From Entoloma clypeatum (lineage: Eukaryota; Basidiomycota; Agaricomycetes; Agaricales; Entolomataceae), in NCBI GenBank assembly GCA_963565915.1, contig OY751495.1, forward strand, positions 3,968,001 through 4,032,000: a DNA stretch of 64,000 nt, read 5' to 3'. The position numbers and the translations under genes are program-made. Positions 1-9,765 of the stretch are shown here, piece by piece (within the stretch, counting starts at the first letter, position 1; the number at the start of each line of letters is the position of its first letter). Below the pieces are notes generated by a model. That model saw only the letters and a list, made by a program, of their open reading frames with translations, did not search any database and was not told where the DNA came from.

Positions 1-19
1 TGGGGGTCTGTTCTGAAGC

Positions 20-170
20 AGTTGAGACCAGTCTATAACATCCTATAGCATCATAGCACCATAGCAAAGGTTCTCTTGTTTAGAGTGCCCACTGTGAGGT
101 ATGGAGTGTTCCATAGCATCACGTGCAAACTCTAGAGCACTCTATAGCATTCCATAGCAACCCCTCAGCT
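20..170. repeat. ATAGCA-type degenerate minisatellite (left arm)
   Basis: About ten spaced copies of CATAGCA or TATAGCA, with units such as CCATAGCATCA and TATAGCATTCCATAGCA. The same unit occurs reverse-complemented at 2215-2390. Confidence 0.6.
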
Positions 171-852
171 CTTGAGATCCCCATACCACCATAGTACACA
201 AGCAGTACAGAGTGCTCCGGAGCCTTCAGGAGGAATGAATGAATGTATATTTGCTCCGTTCCTCGCACGCACACAAAAATTTCATTGCAAAAAAAACATT
301 ATCATTGGGATGACATTTCAGTGTCGAGCTATAGTACTGATTCAAATCAATGGTAATTCTGAGTCACCCCGAGTATCACCACGACCATGGTCATGATTCT
401 CTCAGCCAAAAACTCTCCCCCAGTAGCTACAGTCGCTCATGGAATCCTCGAAAAGCTGTTACATGTTCCCCATGGCAGGGCAGTGGTGAGAGACAAGGGG
501 GGGGGTGCAGGAGCGAGCGACTCACAGAAAATGGCCACGGAGGCCTTTGGCATGCGCTGAATCCCCACACCACCTTGTTGCCGCCTCCCGCTGTCTCCTT
601 GTCGTTGCTGGTCTGTCGTTCGTTACCGCTGTCAGCCTGTTCGTAGCCTGGTCTTGTGGTCTTTGCGCGCCCGCTGTCTTTGCTGTGGTCCCACGTCGTT
701 TTTTTTGTCCCTGTCGCTCATCGTTTCCCATGTGTCCCGCTCGTCGTCGTCCCCGCCTTGATGTGGTGCATGGCTTGGGGGCATTGGGCCGTTGTGGGTT
801 GGTCCGTGTGTTGTCGTCACTGGCCTGTTCGTCGCTTGCTTGTTACTCATCT

Positions 853-1115
853 GTCTGCCTGCCGTCAGGTTGTTCCGTCAGTGGAGACCAGAGGTTGGGC
901 AGTTGGGGCTTACCGTCCATGTTCCTTGAGGCTACTGGCCTGTCATCGATTGTCAGCCCTGCCTGTCGCTTCCTTCCCGCTGTCGCTGATGTCGTGGTTT
1001 CCTACCCCACCTGTCCTGTCAGTCGCTTGTCCGTGGCCCTTGTCCGCCTGCCGCTTGGTTGTTCTGTCAGTGGAGACCAGATGTTGGGTGGATTGGGGCT
1101 TACCGTCCATGTTCC
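853..1115 (+). repeat. Pair of ~70-bp direct repeats
   Basis: Copies at about 853-926 and 1044-1115 share TCAGTGGAGACCAGA and TTGGGGCTTACCGTCCATGT and differ at few positions. The start-to-start distance is about 190 bp. The repeat lies inside the A-poor block and shows local duplication; no coding sense was found. Confidence 0.6.
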
Positions 1116-1464
1116 TCGTGTGGTGCTGGCCCATCATTGTTTCCCACCTCACCTGTTGCCTGTCGTTCCCGGCCTGACGTCGCTGATGCTGTCGTGGTTA
1201 GTTACTTGCCCGTGCCGTCTGTTGCTTGCCTGTGGTCTTCATCACTGTCTCTTCTGCCTGTTGTGTTTCCTGCGGCCTCGGTCTGTGTCATATTTGGTGC
1301 GTTCTGAGCGCGTCGTTGGGCGTGCTGTGCTGAGTCGTGGTCTTGAGTCAGCTTTGGGGGAAGGGAAGCGGAAGCGGGGCATGGAAGAGGGAAGAAGGAA
1401 GATCAAGTGTCACATAGTGGTTGATAAACCCCCAGGGTTTGCCGATGACACACAAACAAATACA

Positions 1465-1492
1465 GGACTTGTCAAAAAAAATTGACAAGTCC
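1465..1492. repeat. Perfect 11-bp inverted repeat with A6 loop
   Basis: GGACTTGTCAA (1465-1475) and TTGACAAGTCC (1482-1492) flank six A residues. Similarity continues weakly outward, with ACAAACAAA on the left and TTTGTTTGT on the right. It may be the centre of the surrounding foldback or a MITE remnant. Confidence 0.65.
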
Positions 1493-1549
1493 ATTGCTGA
1501 TGTTTGTTTGTTTGTTTGGCAGACCACGGCCAAGGGTTGACATGGCCTC

Positions 1550-1612
1550 TTTCTCTCCCTCTCCCTCTTCCCGCTTCCCCCTCCCTTCTTTCCTCTCCCC
1601 TCTTCCAACACC
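1550..1612. repeat. Polypyrimidine tract
   Basis: Near-pure C/T run made of CTCTCC and TTCCC units, facing a purine-rich stretch near 1355-1405. Confidence 0.6.
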
Positions 1613-2214
1613 TCGCCACCGCCGAAGCCCACCATGCCTAACACCGAATCAAGACCATGAACCACCCTCAATGCCAAACACAATGTACCATGCCCAACGA
1701 CACATGTTGACAACTAGATGGGAACAAATTCAGGACACGAAGTGACACAAGGCCGGAAGGAAGGTAACGATGCTCACTGACCACAAGGCCGACTGACCAC
1801 TCCCAACGACACACAGGGAGAACACACAACGACGACAACACGCGGCAGGCAGGATAGTTGGATAGGAAATGACAACAGTGACAACAGGAAGCGGGGCGAC
1901 ACCGCCAGAGATGGTGGAGGGCAAGACCATAACCGATAGGCGATGGCGGTGGGCGGGAAATGGGACGGACGAGCGAGAGGGCAGGGGGGGATGACATTGA
2001 GCAGACACCGACCGACGGCAGGGGCAGGGTGTGTCCTGTCGTATGCGAACATGTAGGGTGTATTAGTATTTCTGCTGCGACATTATAAGTTACTACTTTT
2101 GTCTCTATGTTATATTATAATCCATTCTGAGTCCCCCACATTATGATGCACCTCTCTTGTGTACGAGAAAGACATGACCAAACCATTATAATACTACTGG
2201 GGCAGGTATAGTAT

Positions 2215-2390
2215 CAGGCTATGTCATGCTATGGCAGTACAGTATACTACAAAATGCTATATGACTATGAAATGTTATGTGACTATGGAATGCTATTTAG
2301 CTACAACGGTACCACACTATGGAATGCTATGGAATGCTATAGGACAGTATGGCGCTCCGCAATGCTATGTGGTGCTGTGACTTTGAGTGT
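2215..2390. repeat. TGCTAT-type degenerate minisatellite (right arm)
   Basis: Repeats of about ten bases built on GGAATGCTAT, with variants AAATGCTAT, GGAATGCTATTT and CGCAATGCTATG. It is the reverse complement of the 20-170 repeat. A 151-codon open frame runs through it from 2221, but its protein only mirrors the repeat. Confidence 0.6.
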
Positions 2391-2814
2391 GTTTGCTATA
2401 GTTTGGTTTGATCAAAATCACAGTTTGCTGATGTATCCTAGTGAGTTCTCATTCATTTTCTTTCATTACCATCTCAAAAATATCCCAATTATGTGTAGAT
2501 CAAGAGCCTGCATAGATAGGAGCCTGGAGCTTACGGGGTGTGCATTTTTATTCATTTCCCTTCGTTTCTATCTCAAGTTCATGCCATCTATGTGTAGATT
2601 GAACACCCAGGCAGACGACAGTCCAGCGTTCCATGGATATGGTGCGATTTCATATTTTTCTGTGTCAAGGGGTTAAAGTACTGATTTATCTGAGTAGGTC
2701 ATGCATGGATTCTTTTCATTTCTGTCTTGAAAGTACGGTATTTCTATGTGGAAGAAATGGTTGAGTAAATGAGATCACATGACATGTCAAACACACCACC
2801 GAAGTTAATCAGAA

Positions 2815-2985
2815 TCTGAGGTGGGTCCAGCAGGTCCGAACCCCACGTCCAGGTCCAACACACCTCTGGACCTGGACCTCTAAGGAGGTCCGAGTCCGCC
2901 AGATGTAAGGACCCACATCCCGGACCTAGGGTCCAGTCCAGGTCCGAACCACGGTCCGGAGGTTTGAGGACCGAACCATGGCCAG
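2815..2985. repeat. GGTCC/GGACC motif cluster
   Basis: About seven GGTCC and five GGACC pentamers lie within roughly 170 bp, often as GGTCCGAACC, AGGTCC or CTGGACC. A motif mixed with its own reverse complement gives many possible small hairpins. An open frame on the minus strand here is low complexity and I do not consider it a gene. Confidence 0.6.
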
Positions 2986-3311
2986 TGTAGCACTGACTGG
3001 GAGGAACACATACATGTTGAATAGCTCTATATATAGAGCAGGAGTCATCTGGTAAATGCTGCATGGGGGCACCAATCGACAGGATACTTGAAGGGCGCCA
3101 CAGGGCTTGATTGAGGACTAAGAACTAGTACTTATCAAGGATTCAGATATTGAGCGTTGACGTGGTTACTATCAGTGACCAGGTATTTGAAACATGAACA
3201 GTATTCGAAAATCTCAACTACCTCCTTCCACATTCCACTTCTACCTCCAGGGTTTGGCACACATTTGCCACTTCCTTCTGTGTTTGACAGTTAGATTATA
3301 GCACACCATAA
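2986..3311. other. No feature recognised
   Basis: Mixed-composition sequence with no convincing open frame, repeat or element end. The stretch 2451-2814 is likewise featureless. Confidence 0.4.
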
Positions 3312-4947
3312 TCACTGCTCACTCACCCTAGCATTGAGTGAAATCACATCCAGAAGCGACCACACAAGAATCTTCCCATCGCAATCCGTGATAATGCCTG
3401 GCCTGTTGGCCAAGTGATTCCTCAGTTCCGGCATGGCCGGAAACTGTGCTTTCAACTGCACTTCTTTGTCCTCTTTCAACTGCAATTTTCCAATTTCAGC
3501 TTCCTGATATATGATTTGATCAGCCATGTTAGTTGTCCTGCCGCCTCAATATTATAATATGAACTCCAACACCAATTGAAGTTGCTTACATTTGTTTTGA
3601 AATGCTGCAGCAGCAACAGTTGCAATGTGCTGGACATCATACAACATTGCTGCTGACAACTGGGGGATCGTGAGCTCTGAAGCATCCCTTGGCACTCCAT
3701 TGACCAACTGCTTGAACTTTGCTTGTGCATAACTGGCCATGTCCTGGCACTCATTGTGAATGGCCCGGATGGACACTGATGAGGGACTTTGGGTGGTGTA
3801 GTCATGGTTTGAGGTTGAGTCATGGATTTAATTTGAGAGTCCACCATGACTCTCATCTCTGCCCCATCAATTAATTCCTGCCGACATTTGAATGCATCAT
3901 ACAATGCCATTTCACATTGAAGCTCATTCATTGAGTTCCAAGATAACCCGTAATACTCTTCCGTGCTCATCATCAATTCCTCATCTGCCGTCAATTGAGT
4001 GATAGTGTGCAGGACCATGTCAATGTTGGTTGGAAACAATCCAAATGAACTGTGACAGTCACACTCTGCCATCTATTTTGCCAGTAAGCCAGAACATTTC
4101 TAACATTTACATTTACCAGACAGGATAACCATTTATTTTATTTAGCTACTTTGTCTTTCCAACTGGCCAGGGCTTCGGACAGATCCCTAGTGTTGTGGCT
4201 GGAGCTTTTCCCTTTGTGCCACTTTTCCTAGTCTTTTTCATCTTTTTTGCCAGTTTTGCATCCTGGTCTTCCACAACAATTACTTCAATTTCATTAGCTG
4301 GTCTTTTCTTTGGATGACCTGGCTGGTCAGCCAATTTGGCCACTTTATCCACCTTCAATTTTGCCATGGCTGCCGTTTCCTTTGTCTGTGCAACATGTCC
4401 ACTGCCCTTTTCATTCAACCTGTGGCCGGCCGCTGTGGTCTTCTGCTCCTTAATCTTTGCTGCCTGTGCAAGGAACACTGCTGCTTGAGCCCAGCCACTC
4501 ATGATCACCTCATCGGCAACCTTTTTCAGAATGGAGGCCAGCAGTGGTGGAGGTGAACTAGCTAGCAAGGGATCAGAAACACCTCAAATGGTGGGTTGTT
4601 CCTCGACATCATCAGCCTTCAGACAAGGGTCGATCACTGTATCAATCCTCATGTTCATCTACTCATGCAATACTTTCACCTCAGCCACCACCTTTGGCTG
4701 CGTGGGCCTAGTCACTGGCTCCATCATTTGTCACTGTCTTTCTACCTGCTTTCTTCACTTGAGGGGCCCTTTTCTTCTTCAGTGACTTTGGTTTTCTTGT
4801 TGTATGTTTTGCCTCATCTGATTCATCATCACCCTCACTCGCAGTGTCCTCCTCAGCCAGCTTCCTTGCCATACGACCCTTTCTGCTCTTCTTTATCTTC
4901 ATGTCCCATGTATAGTCTGCTGGTACCATCTCATCTCCTGAGTCCAT
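3312..4947 (-). pseudogene. Decayed intron-containing gene, charged protein of unknown function
   Basis: The likely start is the ATG at 4947-4945, opening a Lys/Glu/Asp-rich segment of about 79 codons (4708-4947, with KKSRKGRMARKL and SLKKKRAP). Homologous-looking frame continues after stops and frame changes at 4146-4735 and 3552-4072. A good fungal intron splits the 3' part: donor GTAAGC at 3589, branch CTAAC at 3532-3528, acceptor CAG at 3506-3504 (86 bp). A further donor, GTGAGT, lies at 3326. In the 4568-4735 stretch, TAG and TGA interrupt an otherwise continuous frame, as expected from CAG-to-TAG and CGA-to-TGA. I do not recognise the family. The basic tail suggests a nuclear or DNA-binding role, but that is a guess. 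Confidence 0.5.
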
Positions 4948-6173
4948 GGTGTGGTGAAAACAAAATGGTATTTCTTGGGGGTTTGAATGTTGGAACCTAT
5001 GATCAGAGATATGTCGGAGTGGTGTTGGAGGAGAGTTGGAGGATGCGGAAAACAGAGAAAGTGCGGAGCATGTCCAGTTTTGAGGGGGGAAACCTTGATA
5101 CTGTTGAGTGTTGAAGGGATTGGGATTGGAGGTGCGGAGAAGTTGCTGATTGTTGGACAAGGGTCTGCATGTTGGAATATATGATCGGATATATGTCGGA
5201 GTGGTGTCAGAGGAGGTCGGAGGAGTATTGGAGTGACGGGGGGATAATGTGAATTGGAAAAAAGAAAAAAGAAAAAAGGAATACCACAGATCTTCAATCA
5301 TTAACCATTCTCTATTCATCCAGGATCTTGCCCTTAATCATTCTCTATTCCTCTAGGGCCTTGCCCTTATACCTAGTCCCTCAGTTGGAAGATGATTTGT
5401 GTGGTTCATTCAATGAACTTACTATACTGAATCTTCACATATGACCGCAAAATATGCTTCCAGATGCTCTGTTAAGTAGGTGAAACGTCGGAGCTTCGTC
5501 GGAGTCCATCGGAGGTCGGACGTAGAGGTGAGACCGGAGTGGAACTCCGGAAATGCGGAGGAACAATGAAGGGGAGGGACGTGGCTTCAACGTATGTGTT
5601 GCGCCGCCGTTTGTTGGATAAGGTGTTCCAATTTCAGGAGGTCGGAGGTGCGGAGGTCCTCGGAAAGATCTCGGTGAGAGACACATTGACATGGAAATGG
5701 TCGGACGACGTCGGAGTTGTGACTCGGACACAGTACTGAGCTCGTCGAAGGGTAACGATGGAGGAAGAGCAGTAGATGAGGATGTCGTCGGTGTATTGTA
5801 CCACAGCGAGGATCTCTGGCATGAACGGGGAGTAGAGGAGTGAACTTTGTTGATATTCGAACTGAGGAACTACAGGTATGGTACGAGCTTAAATACCTAA
5901 GTGAGATTACTTTACGGAGATGGTCGGAGTAGGTCCGGAGTTGTGGCATAAGTTGCCAGCAACGGTAACAAACACCGGAGATGTCAGTCAACGGACCATG
6001 CGGAAAAGGCGATGCATAAGTAAATGGGAATATGAATATGAAATGCATAAAGGCATGGAGTTATGAATATGAAATGCACGATGGCAACATGCGGAGATGC
6101 GGAGGTAACGGATGTCTGGAATGTCAGAGGAATATCGGAGTGGATCGGAGATTCGGAGATGGATATAACATGC
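4948..6173 (-). other. CTCCGA-rich non-coding segment with direct repeats
   Basis: Upstream of the 4947 start, read on the minus strand, the sequence is full of CTCCGA, TCCGAC and CTCCGC words, a style shared with the LTR and pol of gypsy family A. Two copies of an about 60-bp unit containing CACCACTCCGACATAT lie at about 4985-5045 and 5165-5225. At 5634-5822 (minus) a 62-codon frame includes QYTDDILIY, similar to an RT YxDD box, but without neighbouring RT motifs. It may be the gene's promoter region plus remnants of a retroelement. Confidence 0.35.
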
Positions 6174-7089
6174 TCAACTTTTCCTTTTGTGCCCACTTCT
6201 TGGGGAGTATTGGCTCTCCATTCCCATCCAGCAGAAATGCATAGTCAGGCTTAACTGAACATACACCTTTAGCAAACCTGCCTCTTCATCATCAGAATCA
6301 GGATCAAGCTCATCGCCACTCAGATTCTGTTTGATCCACTGGCTCCAATGTTTGTTGGCAGGGCTCAACACACTCTCTGGCATGTTGTTCCAAAACCCCT
6401 TTGGTTTCCGGTCAAGATACTCATTCTTATCAATCCTATGAATATTTATCAATTCTGGCTGATTAGCATTCCAATCATGAAGTCAGTCACTCATGTTCCT
6501 GCTATTGGCACCCCAGCCCTGTCTCAATATCCTGCCTGTATAACAATTCTTGCCCAGATTGCCCAATAAACCTCATTGATAAACTCCATGTGCATGCTCA
6601 AAAGTCTCTTCTCTGCATTCCTAGCATAAAATTAACCTTTGAGTGACCTGTTATCAATACAAGAACTCACACCCTCTGGATAGCCAGTGGAGGACCAGCC
6701 TTGCTCCACAGCGGTTGTTTTACCTCCATCTCATAAAGCTTCTTCTTCCGACCTGGCAGACCTAATTCCCTCATCACTTTCAACACTTCGCTCACATGGA
6801 TGCTGATCCTTTGCTTCTAGCCAAGAGTGGGATCTTCTTCAAACCTTACCTCGACAGCCTCCATAATCTCCTTGCTCTTGTAGAACCCAACAATAGTTTT
6901 CAGAGATGGTGTATGGCCTGGGCCATATTTGGATTGGAGGAGAGCACACCACTGTAGCCAGAGCTTGACAGATTTCTTTATGTCAGCTCTCTCCACAATT
7001 CTATTCTCCCGAAGTGCTGCAACTGCTTCTGCCTCCCAAAAACCAGTGTCATCCAGCACATGTGTCTCTATTTCCTCATCATCCTCATC
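6174..7089 (-). pseudogene. Second decayed gene fragment, unknown function
   Basis: Minus-strand coding pieces in shifting frames. An acidic segment (6817-7089, EDDEEIETHVLDDTGFW) runs through one TAG, likely an old CAG, into a basic stretch ending at a GTGAGT donor near 6682-6677. Another piece follows at 6174-6452 (DELDPDSDDEEAG) and shifts frame again before LLDGNGEPILPKKW. At least three frame breaks and several in-frame stops rule out function. The 5' end abuts the truncated LTR of gypsy A1 at about 7090, so the gene was cut by that junction. I do not recognise the family; it may be related to the 3312-4947 gene or be an independent neighbour. Confidence 0.45.
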
Positions 7090-7296
7090 TGAGTGCGGTC
7101 CAATTCTCATCGTCTATATAGCTGTCTAGCCTGCAAGGGAATCCTCAGAACTTTCTCTTTGGATTTCCCTTGCAAGGTATGCCTCATATTGTACTTCATA
7201 GAGTCTATTTAACTTTGGATTTCCCTTGCAAGTCGTCCGACATTGGAGTCGCTTCGGAGCGCTTCGGAGTCGTTGGATCGTAAGGTCGCCCTTACA
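7090..7296 (+). repeat. A1 5' LTR, 3' portion only
   Basis: Matches the last ~200 bp of the LTR at 20675-21182, from CCAATTCTCAT through TATATAGCTG to the CCCTTACA terminus. The U3 part is lost at the junction with the decayed minus-strand gene. TATATA at 7115-7120 precedes the predicted transcript start AGAACTTTCT (7147-7156) by about 32 bases. Confidence 0.8.
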
Positions 7297-7298
7297 GT

Positions 7299-7308
7299 AG
7301 AAAATTCT
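7299..7308 (+). promoter_or_regulatory. A1 primer-binding site, self-priming type
   Basis: AGAAAATTCT begins two bases after the LTR end and complements AGAACTTTCT at 7147-7156 at 9 of 10 positions. That segment is the predicted 5' end of the RNA. This matches the Tf1 mechanism, in which the mRNA 5' end primes its own reverse transcription. Confidence 0.55.
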
Positions 7309-7800
7309 CTAAAAATGGACCAGATACGAATTGTACTGTTGAAGCCATTCCGCGCTTTGGAGTTGATGACACGGACTCGAGTCCGCCCTCCTCCAATTCT
7401 GGTACATCCGATGCCCCTTCTGATCCCTCTTTCCACCATTCCGCCTACCACTCTGTAACTGGTGACTCCATATTGCACGTAGAAATGGATGACCCCAAAC
7501 ATCTTGCTGCACTTGAACATGAGTTTCAGGAACACTGCCAAACCCTCACCAACATTACACTCAACTCGAACAACTTATCCGTGCTGCTATTCCACCTGTT
7601 CCCATTCCCAACCCCGACCCAATTCCCCTTCCAGCGGAGGCCCCAGTTCCGGCCATTCTGCCTGCTCCAGTCACGCCTGCCAATCCAGGCATGTGTCGGG
7701 CCAAACCTGCAACTCTGTGTACCACTGGTTGGACTTTCCTTAATTCTTGTGAACTGTATATGGGACTGGTTCCAGAAGAACTCCAAACAAGGCCGGAGCA
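7309..7800 (+). pseudogene. A1 gag remnant
   Basis: Frame with ATG at 7485 (MDDPKHLAALEHEFQEH) shows the start of a Gag-like N-terminus. It then shifts frame into a Pro/Pro-Ala linker (PVPIPNPDPIPLP) and a short [14 protein letters not shown] segment near 7757-7803. No zinc knuckle is present: the central and C-terminal Gag parts are missing and sequence passes straight to the protease/linker region. Non-functional. Confidence 0.6.
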
Positions 7801-8646
7801 ATAACGGAGGTGTTGGATGTAGTGCTCTGCTATCGGGATCACTCGGAGCAGACCCAGCTTGCAGTCACAAGTTTGGGAAAACAAGAAATGGTGTTAGGCT
7901 TCACTTGGCTCAAAGAACACAACCCCGAGGTAGATTGGGCTTCAGGGGAAGTGAAGATGAGCCGGTGTCCTGCACAATGTCGGACATGTCACCAGGAGGC
8001 AGCCCAAGAGTGGAAGGAGCGGAAGTTTGAACAAGTCCACATCCAAGCCTGTCGGATGGGTTCCACTCCAAAGTCTGGTCTAGAGGAGGAGGCTCCACGT
8101 GGCCCATGGGTGGAGGATGTCGCAGAAGGAGAGGAAGCGGAGGAGTTAGCAGAAGACAATGAGGAAGAGGATGAGTTTGAGGAGGGAGATCGCCTTTTTG
8201 TCAGAACAGTACCCGCGGAGGCGGAGTTCATCTGTGCTTCATCCAATATCTCGCAATGTCTATTGGAGGCCTTCCTCAGTAACCAAAAACCTACATCTTT
8301 CTGCGACTCTGTACCAGACCACTTGTTTGACTTTGAAGACGTATTCTCAAAGACCTCTTTTGACACCTTACCAGAAGAGCGGACTTGGGACCACGCCATT
8401 GAACTTGTTCCGGTGGAGATTTGGACGGACCACAAAAATCTTGAGTATTTCATGACAGCTCAAAAACTAAATCGACGACAGGCTAGATGGTCCTTATACC
8501 TCGCTCGTTTCGATTTCAAAATGCACCATCGACCTGGCAAGTCAATGGGCAAGTCCGACGCTTTGTCCCGACGAGCGGACCACAGAGACGGATTGCGGGA
8601 CAACAAAAACATCATCCTTCTTCGACCAGAATTGTTTGCAGTGTGA
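7801..8646 (+). pseudogene. A1 pol: protease tail fused in frame to RNase H, RT deleted
   Basis: One open frame runs from about 7810 to 8646. It encodes the end of the aspartic protease region ([14 protein letters not shown]), an acidic linker, and the pre-RT segment ending WDHAIELVP, then jumps to the RNase H C-terminal part ([25 protein letters not shown]). All RT motifs, including the catalytic YxDD, are absent, so the deletion happens to preserve the frame. The joint is GTGGAGATTTGG near 8414-8425; the A2 copy has GTGGAAATTTGG at the matching site, so a short shared word probably guided the deletion. Confidence 0.75.
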
Positions 8647-9360
8647 GCAATGTGTGGGATAACTGTTCAAGGGGAAGAACACGACGTCCTCCACCAGGTC
8701 CAACAGGGAATCCGAGAGGGGTTACTGGAGGATAGTGTGGCGGAGGTTGTCAAATCCCTTCCGACCGTCGGAGCGGGGTCCGTCTGCAGTGAGGAGTGGA
8801 GGCAAGCGGAAGGTTTGCTCTACTTCAGGGATCATATCTATGTTCCTAACAATCCCCAACTGTGTCATTGGATCCTCACACAACACCACGACACACCGGT
8901 GGCTGGACATCCTGGATGGTGGAAAACCTTGCGCAATTACTGGTGGTCACACATGTCTCGTTTAATAGGTCAATATTGCAAGACATGCAGCCCATGCTAC
9001 TGGTCCCCACGGAGCGATGGCAAGTAACCAGTGTTGACTTCATTACTGAACTACCAGAAGCCCATGGCTATGACACTATCATGGTGGTAGTGGACTCAGT
9101 AGGGAAGTGGGGACACTTCATCCTGATGCACTCCGACATCTCCGCACTCGGGACTGCACGCTCCTATGTTCAAAACATCTGGAAACTCCACGGACTACCA
9201 GAGGCCATTGTCTCCGACTGAGGACCACAGTTTGTTGCCAAGTTCACGCGCGGACTATACAGGCTGCTTAGCATTAAGGTTGCTGCCTTGACAGCCTACC
9301 ATCTGCAGTTGGACAGACAGACGGAGTGGGTCAATCAAGGATTGGAACAATACCTTCGCC
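8647..9360 (+). pseudogene. A1 integrase N-terminal half
   Basis: After a stop, frames continue with the integrase zinc-finger region (HHDTPVAGHPG, then YCKTCSPC) and the first catalytic segment (SVDFITELPEAHGYD). The second follows with its SD intact but then TGA in place of Arg (IVSD* near 9219), then GQTDGV-like sequence. Several frame changes and stops make it non-functional. The coding homology is cut at 9360 by the LTR of B1 and resumes at 15933. Confidence 0.75.
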
Positions 9361-9728
9361 TGTTATGCGTAACAAACCGTTCCAAGGTTCGGGCAGAGTA
9401 TGCAGGAAGATGGAAAGGCGAAGAGCAATGTGATTGCTAAATCTAAGGAATCTAGCTATAGTACAAAGGGTTTATATAGGTACTGACTATAGGCGATAGC
9501 ATATGAGTCAGTGCTGCGCAAGGCAGTGTATCTGAGTAAGATAACTGCGGAAGGCAGTGCGTCTGAGTAAGACGACTGCGGAATGAGTCAGACAGCTGCG
9601 GAAAGCGAGTCAGCGCGGGAGCGAAGTATACTAAAGGAAATAAAGTATAATACGATATGTGTAAGCGGGGGCCGATGAGTAAAAGTGAAAAAGTAAGCAT
9701 ATATGTCCGTAGTCGTTAGTCCGTAACA
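9361..9728 (-). repeat. B1 3' LTR (368 bp)
   Basis: On the plus strand it runs TGTTATGCGTAAC to GTCCGTAACA. It is identical to the 5' LTR except for block 9529-9605, where degenerate TGAGTMA/ACTGCGG repeats differ. Confidence 0.92.
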
Positions 9729-9745
9729 TGTTCCCCTCTTCAAGG
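9729..9745 (-). promoter_or_regulatory. B1 polypurine tract
   Basis: On the minus strand, CCTTGAAGAGGGGAACA lies directly before the 3' LTR (TGTTACGG). This is the expected plus-strand primer site, and it is conserved in B2 and B3. Confidence 0.65.
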
Positions 9746-9765
9746 TCTGTGTCCTCACAGACTAC

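Larger units (their letters stand above)
1..2450. repeat. Degenerate ~2.4 kb foldback (inverted-repeat) region
   Basis: No credible gene. The left half is A-poor (540-1350) and the right half T-poor (1740-2040), as expected of two arms in opposite orientation. ATAGCA repeats at 20-170 face TGCTAT repeats at 2215-2390, and a perfect 11-bp hairpin (1465-1492) sits between the arms. Short matches lie on opposite strands either side of the hairpin, e.g. GTCGTTGGGC at 1312-1321 versus its complement at 1692-1701, and TGGTCTTGA near 1338-1346 versus its complement at 1649-1657. I infer an old foldback element or palindromic duplication; shared composition alone is not excluded. Long open frames here start at GTG or are made of the repeats and look non-coding. 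Confidence 0.45.

Noticed and set aside
505..1485. 326-codon open frame on the plus strand
   Set aside because: Starts at GTG, lies in A-poor degenerate repeats, and its Cys/Val/Leu/Ser-rich product mirrors composition; no motif.
2221..2676. 151-codon open frame with repeated Tyr/Met residues
   Set aside because: Encoded largely by the TGCTAT minisatellite.
9529..9605. CRISPR-like array in B LTRs (spaced TGAGTCA/ACTGCGG repeats)
   Set aside because: Repeats are short and degenerate, lie in LTR U3, and the context is eukaryotic.
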